Assembly: GCA_943737045.1 (NCBI GenBank)
Contig: CALSFV010000038.1
Location: 248,001 to 312,000 of the forward strand
DNA length: 64,000 bases
Source: Parapristionchus giblindavisi
Taxonomy: Eukaryota > Nematoda > Chromadorea > Rhabditida > Diplogasteridae
Direction: 5' to 3'
Part shown: positions 13,803 to 26,502 of the stretch, in pieces
Layout of the letters: the number at the start of each line of letters is the position of its first letter
Position numbering within the stretch: position 1 is the stretch's first letter
Translations under genes and position numbers: made by a program
Notes under the pieces: model-generated
Databases searched by the model: none
The model's input: only the letters and a program-made list of their open reading frames with translations
Told to the model about the DNA's origin: nothing

Positions 13803-16800
13803 ATGTCTTACGAAGCATCCCGTCAAGTATTACTTGACAGTGGTATTTATGCCGGAATTTATTTCGTCTGGATATGGGATACAATCCTATAGTCTGAAGG
13901 GACAAAGTGAGATAAGCGACAGTGTACTGTTTGTTGAGTTAGTTCGTCCACACGAAAAATAGCGAAATCTGTGTAAGGAATATCAAGTTTCTGCGCTTTA
14001 TTCATTGATATCACAATGAATCCATGAACCGAACTGTCGGAGTGAATTCTTTCAATCTCAAACTTTTATAGAATTTCCAGCGAATAAGCGCACCATATAA
14101 ATTTGAAGAAGGAATACAGAGGTAAAATCAAGTGAGAGTTGCGTCCAAATATGAAATCGAGAAAGGTGAACTTATAAATGAATTGCACAGATAAATATGC
14201 CACAATGTAATATTTATGATAGACGTCGATGTTGAATGATAACTAACAATAAGAGTATGTTCCGAAAATATTTCTAAAAGCAACGAGAAAACGAGGAAGA
14301 CGATTCTGATATTATCCCCCCCACTCTCGTTTTTTTTTACCCCCAAATGCTCTCATTTAATTTGCTTGTTCTCTCAAATGTTGTCGCATCTTTTTGATGT
14401 ATGATAAATTAAATTAAAAAATTATTTGTAGGAATTCGAATACTAACAATGTAAGGTTTTGCATAAGCTGATCTCTTTCTAGATATACTGTACGAGAATA
14501 TTTTTGAAAAGTAACTGATAATGTACTCATAAAAAATCGCAAAAAAATGTTGCAAGTAGCAGACATATGGGGGAGTATTCTGTCTGAGAAGAGTTTGATT
14601 ATTATTAGTTGTTGCCCAATCTGGTATTCAAAAATGATATTACGGGGGATGTAAGCTTTGCAGCTGAAAAGGAGGAAAATATCTGGAAGAATTATGCATA
14701 TCAGATAATGTATAAATACCAATTATCATACATAACTTACTAAGAAAGAATTGTAGTATGGTTGGTGATAAGATGATTTCATAAATGACACTATTTCAAT
14801 CTAATGTCATCAAAATTGAAGAATTAAAAATATATATATCTGTTATTCATTCATTGCATTATTAGAAAAATCCGAAGCAGAATATATGCAAAAGGGAAAA
14901 TACAAGAAGGACATAGTCATGATATAGGGTAGAAATTAAATGTTATTGAGTTCAAGCTTACGTATTAATCATATAGAATGGATCTCCGGTGGATAACAGA
15001 GATATTTGCAGTGAAAGGTCCCACCCACCCCCACCGATCTAATTTTACTCTCCGCTCTCACAACACTCTCATGTTGACAAAGAAGGCGAGAGAGTATTTT
15101 AGAGCGAGAGTTTCAAATTAGCTCTGGGTGTACCTTTAAGCATGTTTATTGTTAGTTATATATTTGTCATTATAGACCGTAGAAAATTAGAAACGTTCAC
15201 GTACATGCGAAATTTGTTGTTCTAATGGTATTTATTGCTGGGAAAATTTTTTGGAAAGCAGAAACAAACATATTTTGATATTCAGTAACATTAGCCCTAG
15301 TATGATTTTCTACACACTTTAATTATATAATGCACAGTATAGTAGATATAAGAGAAATGCACTTGTTATAATATTGAGATCGCCTGTTTCCGAACTATGG
15401 CCACGGGTACAATACATTATCATTATTATTCTCATTATCCATAGCGGACTAAAAAGCGTGTCTTTTTTGTATTCTAATGTGCTATAATATATGGTTGTGT
15501 TTTATTAATATGGATGCTTGAACTGATTAGATTGCTGAAGATCTACTCGGAGGCAATACTTTTAATGATGGAGGCCCTCGAATGTCTAAATTACCATAGG
15601 TACATCAATCAATTAGCACGGTTGTAAAGAGCGGTCTTATTAGCGTAACGTAGCGGGTTCGATACCAATTGATGTATACGTAGAATACCTTTGCTGGCTT
15701 CACAGTTTGTTCACGAAAATATTCGCGGAACTAAACCTTTAAAGTGGTTCTGGAAATGCTTCTTTCAAGGAACAAGAATAGACCATTGTACGTCACCAGA
15801 AATACTGCAAAACAATAATAGTCCAACAGTCCGACCACTTCCTCTTCCTCTCTTTGCACTATTTCACTTGCTATTTATATAACATACTCGCTTCTCGAAC
15901 AAATCCAATTTACACGTTGTCGTTGTAGTGTAGTGTTCTAACGTCTTCACATAAAATGACGCTTTGACCTTCAGACGAATAACTTCTTTTACGTTAAGAT
16001 AAGAGAAGGAAATAGGATTATTTCAGTGATCTTATGATCTCAGGACGAATGTTGATAAACAATCAGTTATGTGTTAGACAAATTAGCATTATAATAGATT
16101 CATGGAGTTTGCAAATTATGATGAACAACATAGAGACGTGAGTCAGTCAAGAACTGACTACTACTGAATAATTATAATGATTCTATCAAAAACACTCATA
16201 ATAACTTGCACATCTGCATGTTGTTTGGGAAATATTCTATATCTGACTAAGATGAATTTATGGTCAAAGCTTTCATCTACATCAACAAACATCAATGATG
16301 ATTCATAAACGTTCCAAGATGTACACGAATAAATGTTGCGCGCAGGTATTGAAGCAAATGCTAATCCGTTTCATGAATTCACGTAACAATGAACGACTGA
16401 AGAAACTCAAACGAAGAACGAGAGTAAGAGAAGTACGCGGAAAGAGCAACGAGATAAAGATTATGTATTTGTATTCATTATGAGTACTAGTGCATTACAT
16501 TGTTCATTGGTCATATATCGAGATGATACAATATTATTATTATATTAATAATAATAATACTCCAGCATGGTTCTTTTGCACCCATGGGAAGATGTAATAA
16601 CATTGGTCACATTATCAAACACTGCCTGTGTATCTGGACAAAAAACATCCCTGTTTACTAATACACAACCTACGCATAACACACAACAATTTGGACATTA
16701 AAAAAAGTAGATACAGTCCCGCAGAATCTCCTTCCGTGCATCCCGAGGAAAATATTCAAAATGCTTATTTTCGGCAAATGCAGTGCATGCTGGGCAACTA

Positions 16801-17817
16801 AACCGCAAAATGATTTTTTGGTATTTCTTTTTCTTAGCGCAATTTATTTGACAAGATTTCAAAAAAAATTAAATGTTCAGTCAAAAAGGTCAGATAAAAA
16901 CAATTGTAGCAATAGCCACGCTTGATATTCAATATTGACAGCACAATAATTCGAGGAGAACGCGGAGATCACATTTATCAATAGAGATTTTGCGGTACTG
17001 TATTATTGTTTGTAGTTTAAATTTACTTATCTTCAAGACAAAGCCAAATAAATGGTAAAAGGTGTAATGGACTCACAGATAGAGAAGATAAAATTAGTAT
17101 TTATATCTGAGAGCGTGTTCCTTTGGTTTTAAACGTAATGCAGATAATAACGAGGATGGAACCCGAAAAACAAGAAAGGTACTAATTTTAAATTTTGCGT
17201 AGATATAATATTATTCTCCCCATAAGAAAAGCTAAACAATATTTACAACCAATAATATCAATAATATCATTATGGTAGTGCAATGTTTAAAACTAAATCT
17301 AATATTTGGATACTGTACCGTTACAGATTCAGCATGTGAGTAGCATTATCCAAGTATGACGAAACTAATCTCCGATATTATTATAATCTTATCATGGTCA
17401 TTTCCTGCCGCTACGTCAATGGATTCAATCATGACTAGACAAAATATACAGAGAAAGACTAGAATGAATTCATCCAATTACCTACCTCACAAATACACAT
17501 GATTTTTTTCCGAAATGAATGAAAATGTGAAGTAATAATAATAAAATATTCTTCCAAATACCACGCGTCTTCAAAAAAATGCCACACTGTCTGTATTGTT
17601 TGTTACCGACAGTTAATAATTCACGCGTGTACATAGAGACAATAGAAAGAACACACAATCATCATATTCTTTAATAATAAATACATTTTATTAACTATAA
17701 ACGAAACGATGTTATTAATTAAAGGGTGAGTATTGCATACAAATATTGTTGAAATGTCAAAAATGTTCGAACGAAAAATTTTGTCCGATGGCGAATTTGC
17801 GAACAGAATAGTCTGAC
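13803..17817. other. Intergenic region without a recognised gene
   Basis: It holds MITE copy 2 (15014-15138), an ATT/TAATA-rich patch around 16530-16560, and a GGGTTCGATACC box near 15655 that is not supported as a tRNA. No convincing exon chain was found on either strand. Confidence 0.5.
15014..15138. mobile_element. Short TTAA-family MITE, copy 2
   Basis: It shares the AATTTTACTCTCCGCTCTCA interior and the inverted AGAGTTTCAAATTAGCTC half with copies 1, 3 and 4. It ends AAAGGTCCCACCC on the left and GGGTGTACCTTTAA on the right. The left TTAA is mutated. Confidence 0.7.
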
Positions 17818-17825
17818 ATTGGTAC

Positions 17826-18521
17826 CAGGGGTGTGCGGCAACTGAGTTGCCGATTGCCGGAATTGCCGAAATTGCCGACTTTTGATTGCCGAAATTGATT
17901 GCCGGCAACGGCAACCAATTATGAAAAATTGCCGAAATAGAAATCAAGCAAAAAATGATTGAAAAAAGTCAGATAAGCACAAGTTTTGTGTGCAATATCT
18001 TAGAAATTTGATGTATACGGTATACCAAAACGAATAATCGTGTCGTTTTGAGAATGACATTTCGTTAGCCTTTGTGTTTTCTCCAGGAAGTCGAAAGTTT
18101 TCTGGCTACCACACCAGATACGGAGATTGATCCATTCTCTCATTAGGCTAGTAATGTTACGAAGGCATAACACAAGTTTATCTCACGAGTAGCCACGAAG
18201 TATTTAATTTGCCCATCCAGATCTGCGAAAACAGAAAGACTATTCGGGACGGCGGGAATCTTTCCAAATAACACTCAACAGAATATTCTACTTATTTGTA
18301 CATAAGTAACAAAAAATATTGATATTTCATTCGTTGTTGCAATTTTTATTGCCATTGGTTTCGTTTGGTAACGATTTTTGATAAATACTTCATAAAAATT
18401 ATCGTTGGCTCATTTTAAATAGTTAAATTCAAAATTGCCGAAGTTGCCGAAATTGCCGAATTTTTATTTTCCGATTGCCGGCAATTGCCGATTGCCGAAA
18501 AGTGGTTGCCGCACAGCCCTG
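17826..18521. mobile_element. hAT-type non-autonomous element (696 bp)
   Basis: Terminal inverted repeats are CAGGGGTGTGCGGCAAC and, inverted, CAGGGCTGTGCGGCAAC. Flanks form an 8-bp target duplication with one mismatch (ATTGGTAC at 17818-17825, ATTTGTAC at 18522-18529). The CAGGG start and 8-bp duplication are the hallmarks of the hAT superfamily. Next to each end are repeated ATTGCCGAAATTGCCG units, which pair across the element. There is no transposase. Confidence 0.88.
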
Positions 18522-18529
18522 ATTTGTAC

Positions 18530-19204
18530 TGTCTCATAATGAATGCAGTCAATGTAAAGTAGGCAGATCATGGACACATAAACATAGAACTTCCCTCGCA
18601 GATATCGTCTACTGCGCGCTTATAGACTTAGCCGATGTATTCGAAAAACAGTTTTATTGTTGTGATTTGTATTGATTTCTATGAAATATTCTGTTCTACT
18701 TTTCAGTGTGACGATCTCCCGCGAATTTGAACGTGTAATTCTCCAAGGTATACAGTCCCTTTATAGTAATTAGCGATTATAACATTTGGATATTAATAAA
18801 AATAGGTACCTGCATACGAATAAAATGGATAATATGAGATGAGTATTTGATATCACACGATAAATAAGGAATCAATCTGTACATAGGGTAAAAGAATGAA
18901 AAAAAAGGAAAATATCCAATCAATAATTCGGGACTAACAAATCACAGATGAGTACGGTAGACCTGTATTGATTGGTTGTGAGAGACAATTAGGGATTATG
19001 ACTGAGATCGCGAATATAACGGAGAACTACAAACTGCAAATTGTAAAAGAAAGACCAAAGATCAGAGATCATCCCAGTCTCTTGGATTCATGATCACGAA
19101 CACTCGAGCTCCATTCATCGAATTTAACAATCTGGAGTACCTCAGATATCTCCATATTATCTGATGCACGCATAACGAGATCCTTAAAGATCAAAGATCA
19201 TCAA
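18530..19204. other. Intergenic / 3' flank of the receptor gene
   Basis: It lies downstream of the receptor stop codon. It contains AAAGATCAGAGATC-type repeats near 19050-19070 and 19185-19200 and nothing else recognisable. The 3' UTR of the receptor gene should be at its right side. Confidence 0.5.
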
Positions 19205-22200
19205 CTAATATTTAGTGTTCAGATAGAAATCATCATAGTACTCTTTCAACGACGGATCATTCATTAAGGTGGGCCTAAACAAACTTTAAAAAGGTTCATT
19301 CCACACGACCACTTTACCTACTAGAAATCAGTTCTTTTAAAGAAAAGACCGCTGACTTTAAGATAACACTGTTCATTTTTACCGTAATAGTAGGATAGAT
19401 TCCAATGATGTTCGATAGACGCATGGCTACAACCAAATCATTATTGCACACTGCTGAATTGACCTGAAAAACCACAAAAATCAAATTATAATACACAGAC
19501 CACAAGATTACCAAACTATAGTTTCTGAAAAAGAAGAAATAACTACAAAAACCACGAACCTCGTGTAGACATCGAATGAGCATATCTCGTGAAGCAAAAT
19601 ACTTGACTGATCCACTCTCAGAGAGGTTCGGAACTCCTAAAGAATTTGTCATACTGTACAAGAGATCAAAGATGAAACTACATTATACCTTCAGCAAAGA
19701 TGGAGAGATACGCTCCAATGGCTCGTTCAGTGTCAGTTAATCGCAGTTTTCTCATTGGAGCGTTCAGTAGATTTACCGCTCGAGAAATACAATCTCTATA
19801 ACATTAGCACATAATTGTCTAGAATCATTGATTATTATGGTAGCGTTCAACACCCATCTTCATCCCCTCAAAAAATCAAACGACAGCCAGTTAGTTTCAG
19901 TAAGCCAAAGTGAGTTAGTAAAAGGCGAATTTCATTAAACGCCCACGCTGCACCATCTGCCTACACCACTTGCCACCATTTCCGTGCCCGACGCCCATAT
20001 ACATATCGAAGCAATTGCAAGTGAAACACATTGTGAGAATGAACGGACAAACATATAGAATGGTTGGGATACAGTACTCACATTCTATCGATCGACGAAT
20101 CGTCTTCGTAAGACACCGGGGGATTACTGTAACCAGCTACATTTCATTGATTGAACTGAAGGGGGAGGAGTAATAAAGCAAGCCCAATCTCTGATTAGTC
20201 TGTATCTATGTCTGGATTAAAAGGCGCCACCCGCTAATCCAATCGAAACCAAACGACTAATTGCAGTCCCAGCTAAATTGATTTTTTAATTTAAAAAAAT
20301 TGTTCATGCTTCGGTTCTGTGTGTGTGTTCACAACACTACAAAGAGTGAGGTGCAAAGATAAAATATGAAGGTACAACCTTGTATCGGGAAAGACTTGTA
20401 GAGTCGGATCGGCAGGGAAGTATGCGCCATTCGCATAACAAACACCCTAAAATCAATCAATATCTACCGTATAGCGAGACAATCGTTGTGGGACCACTCA
20501 CGTTAACATCGCTGTCCTGTGCCCATAATGCTGTCATCCACCAGTAGAATGCAGTGAAACGCGACTTAGCTACCAACATCTGGAATATTTCAGAATTAAA
20601 ATCAAAGATCAAAGATCAAACTGAAAATACCCGATCATCTTCATCGAATTGGAGGAACTCAGTCGTACGTCTCATTAGATCAGAGAAAAGAACGAAAGCA
20701 CGTCGATAATCGGATAGAACATCTTCGATTGTAGCAACACGATTGGCAGAGGTGTCTATCTAGAAAAGAAGGGATTAGGATAAGAAATGGCCAACAAAGA
20801 TGAATGAACACTTTGACTGTCGAAGATGATTGATGTTGTAGACAACTTTCATTGGAGAGAAATAATTGAGAAAGATTAAACGAAATTTTAATCTGTTTCG
20901 TTAGCCAACTGTAAAATAATAAATGCAAATTCAGCAAGAATTGTTCAATGGTCAAAGATCAAAGATTAACTTACTGGAGTTCTGCACGATATGAGTTCTG
21001 GATTGTAGAATATCGTTGAGAATGCTGCCTTTTCTGATGAACCTATCGGTTGCTGTAAAGGGAGAAAATCAATAATTTGATGTAACATCAACCTATCTGC
21101 AGTAAAAATCTCGTCTACATAGTAAAACATTCCTCTCACACAAATGTACAACAGAAGACTCACTGTCATTGAAGGAGAAAGACATACCGTATGTGGAGGT
21201 TCTGTGTGGGAACAAACTTCACGAAATCGAAGGACCAACTCGAGAATCTTCTATAATCGATTTATATTTCAATTGAACTGATCACATTAACATTGAGCCC
21301 ATCACTGATAAGTCAACTACTCCATGCCAAAAACCATTGTTTTGATAATTTAAAAACAATACTTTTAGAATCGGACATAAGAGTTAATCAACATTTAAAA
21401 AATAATAAATCAACGAATGAATTGATTAACCTCAGATATTCCTCGATCTCTCGTCACAGATTCATCCTTCATTGCAATGAAATCAGTTTGTGTCTCAGAA
21501 GAAATCATCTGAAATCAGAGATCAAACTATACTCGTAAGATGAAAGATCAAAATAGAATAAAGGTAAAGGATCAAATTGCACTAACCTCCGGTGCTGGTA
21601 GGTCTTCCTCCTCGTCACTTTCACTGAAATAACATATACTACATATTTTGCGATTCGGATAGCAAGTCAAAGATCAAAGATTGAAAATAAAAGATCAAAG
21701 AAGAAACACCAACATAATCTCTTGTTTTGGTTGGGTACAGATGACTCCGTTCTTTCTACACTCGTTTAGATCTCCTTGTACAGCGCGCGGGTTCATGCCC
21801 ACACTGAAAACAGAGATCAATAGATCAAACTACAAATTACAAAAGATCGGACACTTACCGTAGACATTGATCGAATCGACACGCTCGACAGGCATTGCGT
21901 TGTTCTGAAAGTAGATGTCAATGACTAACATAATCATTTCATTTTGATATGATAAAATGAAAAAAAGGAAGTGTATTGCAAAAAATATTGGGCAATGTCT
22001 AGTGTACTGGATATTGCTTTTCTGTCCTTGGAATAGACGAGACAGAGGAAAAGAGTGCAGAGAAGGAGAGAAGGAAGAAAGGTCCATGGAGACCAATGTA
22101 TTCAAGCTACACACAAGATTGAGATTGAAGGAAGAACCTCCCTTTGTGTGTAGTTCAGTGAGATCAAACAATCATTCATATACTTTTCACGTTCGAACTA

Positions 22201-25200
22201 CAATCAATGGAAGGGACGGAATGACTATACAATTGGAGAGATGAAAAAGGAAGAGGAAAGAATGATTGGAAAGAGAAAGGGATACTTAATAATAGATTCT
22301 TCAAAGGAAAAAAAGAGCTCATATGGATTTGAAGCAATGAAATTATATTACGAAAGGATTCAAGCCATATTTCTATGAAAGCTCGCAATCGAGAGATCAT
22401 CGTATTAGAGTTTCTATGCTGTGCGATCCTTTTTTCTTTAAAAGAACGCCGTAGAAGGTACTACCCGGAGTTGTAATTTTTTTCTCGGCAAAGTCACTTT
22501 GAAAGTTATATTCTCGAAAGAAACCGTTTGAGAAAAGTTGTAGTGAAAATGGACCACTCGGAATGATTCTGCTGGGAAGAAATTAATCGGAATGAGAAGA
22601 ATGGAATATTCATTTCGGGATAATGGATTTTGAGAAAGTGCGATTTGGGAAGTATTTTTTCGGAATTGTTTTCTTAGAAGTTATCTTTGGGAAGTAATTC
22701 ATGGGAACCATTATTTCGTGAATAATTTCTCAATATAATCGCTCAGAGTACAGCGCATGCACCTTCGATTTCTTGATCTTTGTTGTCTTGCTATGTATTC
22801 AAATCTGTCATTAGCCTAGTATTGCATACAACATTGTCTCATTTGCCTATAAAATTTACAAATAGAACACTTCCAGAAAAAAACTTCCCAAATCGCACTT
22901 TCTCAAAATCGCTTTGCATAATCGTTCTTCTGACATCATTGTTCTCAATAAGTTAATTCCGAGCACAGTCATTCCGAGTTTATTCTTCCCAATAGATCGG
23001 TTCTCGATACTGCACTTTCCAAGCGAGATTTCCAATATCGTTGTTTCTGTTTTGATTATTTTTCAAACAATATTTCCAACAAAAACTTTCCCATAGCGTA
23101 ATTTACCAAATTTTTTTAGACAAGGAAGTAAACAGCAATTGGAGATGACATCAAGATTGGGGGAACAAGAAACATTTGATCCCAATGAACCTTTGCTCCT
23201 TCCTTCACTCTCTTCATTTCCCATACTATCTCGTAGTCTCTCTAACTGTCTGTACTCTCTAGTATTTGGTTGTCTCTTTCGAAGGCCAGAGTGAACTAGG
23301 ATTGAAGAATGAGTATGTGGGACGAAATGAATCAAAAGATCAATGAAAACATTCAGTCAAATTCAGAGACAATTACTTTTTCTCTGCTTATATAATAATA
23401 ATATATATTTATTTCCTTATGCGAAACCTTAACACGGGTCTCCGGTAAAAGTGTAGAAACGCCTGCCACTATGAAAAATTTTTTGTCTCAGATTTCGATG
23501 AAAGTCGGTCAGTGTGTATGGTTGGGGGCCATGAGAACGTATAGCCACTTGATTTGGCCAAAATTCCAAATTATCTATTTTTTGTGATCTACCCTGAAAA
23601 CGATCATAACTTGGTTAATTTTCATCGTACAAAGAGCTGATAGGTCTCATTCGAACCGTATTCGAATGCTCGTCAAAAAAGTTCTTTATGACCCGTTCGC
23701 TGCTAAGTCGTCTTCAGGGCGAAAAAAGCGAAAAGCAGATTTTTTTAGCAGAAACAGATATCTGCACCCAACATTCCCATTGTGAACATTCACTGAGAAA
23801 ATCAGTAGTTTGAGAAAATGAGTGGTAATTATGGATAGCAGAGAATTTCCTTGTCGGCATTTTTGGACAAATAGGTTTTGTCTTTTTTTCAAAAAAAATT
23901 CAGCTCAAAAAATTTAAACTGTAAACAAAGCTTTTAAATATGAACTTTGTACAGATGAAACGTTTATCGGTTGCAAACCATTTTGACGTAGATAAAAAGA
24001 TAAAAAATTCAGTCAAACCAATGAGTTAAATGTTTCCAACGTTTAATGATTATGAAAGGATCTTTCACTAATCAGCGATGAGATTTCTTCATTCTTCATT
24101 TCTTGAATTTCTTGAGGTTCAGCAAGAAATTTAAGAATTTTATTGTCAAGAAACAAAAACATATTTCGATAAATTCAAGAAAAATTAAATTAACTTATGA
24201 TTTTTTTTCATACTGCAAGGGAACTCAGGGACATTTTTGAATGAAAAAATCAATTTCGTCTGGAACTCTCTAAAAATATCATGCGGTCGGCGCCAGAAAA
24301 TATTTTTGAGGAGTGAAGAACTTTTGATTTTTTTCGTACGTATGTTCCAATTTCCCTACGTAATTAGATCTATGCTCTTTTTACCTCTATTGTTTGTCTA
24401 TTAAAAGAATGTCTAGACTATCCATTCATTCGATATAGACTGGTCAATCGTCCTAGTGTTCTCTCTCTATCGTCTAGCCAATAAAGCTGTATTGCTTACC
24501 ACGTCGCCTTACTACTACACCAACACAACAATTTTCTCAAGAAAAAGCAATTCTTTCAATAGACCACCCCCAAAAATATATTGCCGATGCTTAAAAACGA
24601 AGTGCTGTCACATTCAAACAACTTATTTTAAAACATAGTCAGAGTACTAAGAATAAGGGATTTTTTTGAAATTTCTTGATTATCGACAAAGAAAGGGTCA
24701 CAAATTCTCGACTTGTTGATTTAGGAAGAAGATTTTTTTACACTGCCCTTTTTTACTAATTCATTGAGAATGAGAAATATTCCCACAGGTGGAGTAGGAC
24801 ATTTTCACTTTATTCCATTCATATGGGAATGTTGCTACTGATCATACTACATATATTCAACGATCTCCTCCATTCTAGTCTGGATTTTGTGTATCTCTCT
24901 GCGCTATCTACGTGCATCGATCACAATGATCACATGAAGATGAGCAATACACAATGAAGAATACACAATATTAAAGGCACCCTCGAGCTAATTTTACTTT
25001 CCGCTATTGCTATGATCTCTTGCAGACAACGAAAGCGATCGCTTGAAAGAGTGGAGAGAGTTTTAAATTAGCTCGGAGTGCGCCTTTAGATATGGTTAAA
25101 GAAGGGGATCCACGAGTTTTTTCGTGACTAAACTGGCCAGGCAGAACTATAGATCACATCTTCCTGTATGCAAAAACAATTTTCTCTAAAATTTTAGGTG

Positions 25201-26502
25201 CCCGGGCATGCCGTATTCCGAGCATAAAGTTCATTGATACCCCAGGGAAGGCGCGAGTTTTTTTTTAATTTGAAGGACAAATATATAGAAAGTTGCAAAC
25301 GGGAATCGAACCCGCGTGTCGCGGTTACTAGCGCTGACTACTAACCACTGAGCTACACGCTCTACGCGTTCAATCTCTCAAATCTAATAGAGAACATAAT
25401 GTCGCTTCCTATGTCCCACGTTCTTCTTGTCAATAGCTCACCCCAAATCTCGTGGGCCCCCTTCTTTAATAAATTAGAAATAGGCAGAAATTATTTAAGA
25501 AAATGGCTGGACTTATCAGAATGAATTTAATGAATAGATAAACTAACCAGCATTAATTGCACATCGATTGGCTAATCTACACTTGTATGTTCTCTTCTTC
25601 CATACGCTACGACGAAAGAAACCCTGTAGAGAAGATTCGATTATTTGGAAAAAAAAGAATTATTTGTTCCCTCTTATTGTGTTCGTTCAAACAATTTATG
25701 GAGATGTTTAAAAATTGTTTGCACCACAGTATGAATAAACCAGATGTATAATTTAGAAGCTGTGAGCGTTAGTTGTGAAAATTAGGAACCATGACATAAT
25801 CGCAACAACGGAAACTGTCAAAATCGCAAAAGCAAGACCGCAATGTCCAAAACCGATGTTCAGCAAACAAACCGCAGGACTCTAGAATCGTTTTAAGTCA
25901 TGTTATAGCCCGTTACGGTTTTACAGCTTCTATTCTGCAGTTGCGAAGAAAATTTGTAGACGCATTTACCCCACGTTGTTAATATGTACATATATTTAAA
26001 TTAGACATATGTAATATCTCACTATTTTGGTCATTCGATGTAACATCGACAGTGAATTTAACTCGATAGACCATAAATTTCTCATAAGACTACATGAACT
26101 TACCTTACATCCATTACACGCCATGACACCATAGTGCTTCCCGAATGACTGCAATCAAACAATTTAGTTATTTATTCTATCTAATATACATTCATCAACA
26201 CCTTTCTGGACGAATATGCCAGTGAAATCAATAATTTCTTGTTAATTAATAAATATAATTACCGAGTCTCCGCAGACTGCACAACGTGGCCTTCCATCGG
26301 CTATTTGAGGCCTGCCATCTGCCGATTGTGGAGTGACCGATAGGGAACCCATAATTCCCGTTGATGTTGATGGTATAAGATAGTCCAGATTGATGGGCGT
26401 CGTCATGGATGAGGTGGTGGACGTCACTGGCTGGCCAGTGTAGATGAACTGCGTGGCCATGGGCTGGCCAATGGCGCCCACGCCCTGGGGCGCCCAATCC
26501 AT
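19205..26502 (-). CDS. Nuclear hormone receptor, HNF4-like/nematode NHR type
   Basis: Sixteen exons join in phase into 475 codons: 26263-26502, 26104-26148, 25548-25623, 21859-21904, 21714-21803, 21587-21623, 21431-21508, 21188-21250, 20975-21052, 20631-20759, 20502-20579, 20379-20446, 19689-19795, 19560-19636, 19318-19463, 19205-19274. After a Gln/Thr/Pro-rich N-terminus come two C4 zinc fingers at about residues 74-140: CAVCGDS, KHYGVMACNGCKGFFRRSV, then CRACRFDQCLRVGMNPRAVQ. The P-box is CNGCKGFF. The rest matches a ligand-binding domain in length and pattern (YFPADPT, the MRLSNIIGIYP helix, acidic C-terminus EYYDDFYLNTKY). It should be a ligand-regulated nuclear transcription factor. The start ATG lies 6 nt after a TTCAG acceptor, consistent with SL trans-splicing. 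Introns 5-9 carry AAAGATC repeats; the 3.6-kb third intron holds a MITE and a tRNA-like sequence. The exact orthologue is not assigned. Confidence 0.93.
23440..24320. repeat. Possible dispersed repeat in a receptor intron
   Basis: This part of the 3.6-kb intron between receptor exons 3 and 4 has the composition and wording of the foldback elements elsewhere (for example AACGATCATAACTTGGTTAA, compare GATCATAACTCCGTTAAAAA at 12489). No second copy or inverted arm is visible in the window, so the assignment is tentative. Confidence 0.3.
24971..25088. mobile_element. Short TTAA-family MITE, copy 3
   Basis: Left end TTAAAGGCACCCTCGAGCTA pairs with the inverted right end AGCTCGGAGTGCGCCTTTA. This copy shows the consensus termini best. 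It lies within the large intron of the receptor gene. There is no coding sequence. Confidence 0.8.
25293..25368 (-). pseudogene. tRNA-like sequence (degenerate)
   Basis: On the minus strand, GTAGCTCAGTGGTTAG resembles an A box and GGGTTCGATTCC is a good B box with a pairable T stem (GCGGG/CCCGT). The D stem is broken, the anticodon stem is imperfect and the acceptor strands do not pair, so it is probably a tRNA-derived relic rather than a working tRNA. It lies inside the receptor intron in the sense orientation. Confidence 0.35.

Noticed and set aside
12119..13965. Several 60-107-codon ORFs
   Set aside because: The same peptides appear on opposite strands because they come from the two arms of a palindromic element.
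15600..15680. tRNA sugg. by GGGTTCGATACC
   Set aside because: The T stem does not pair and no A box lies at the proper distance.
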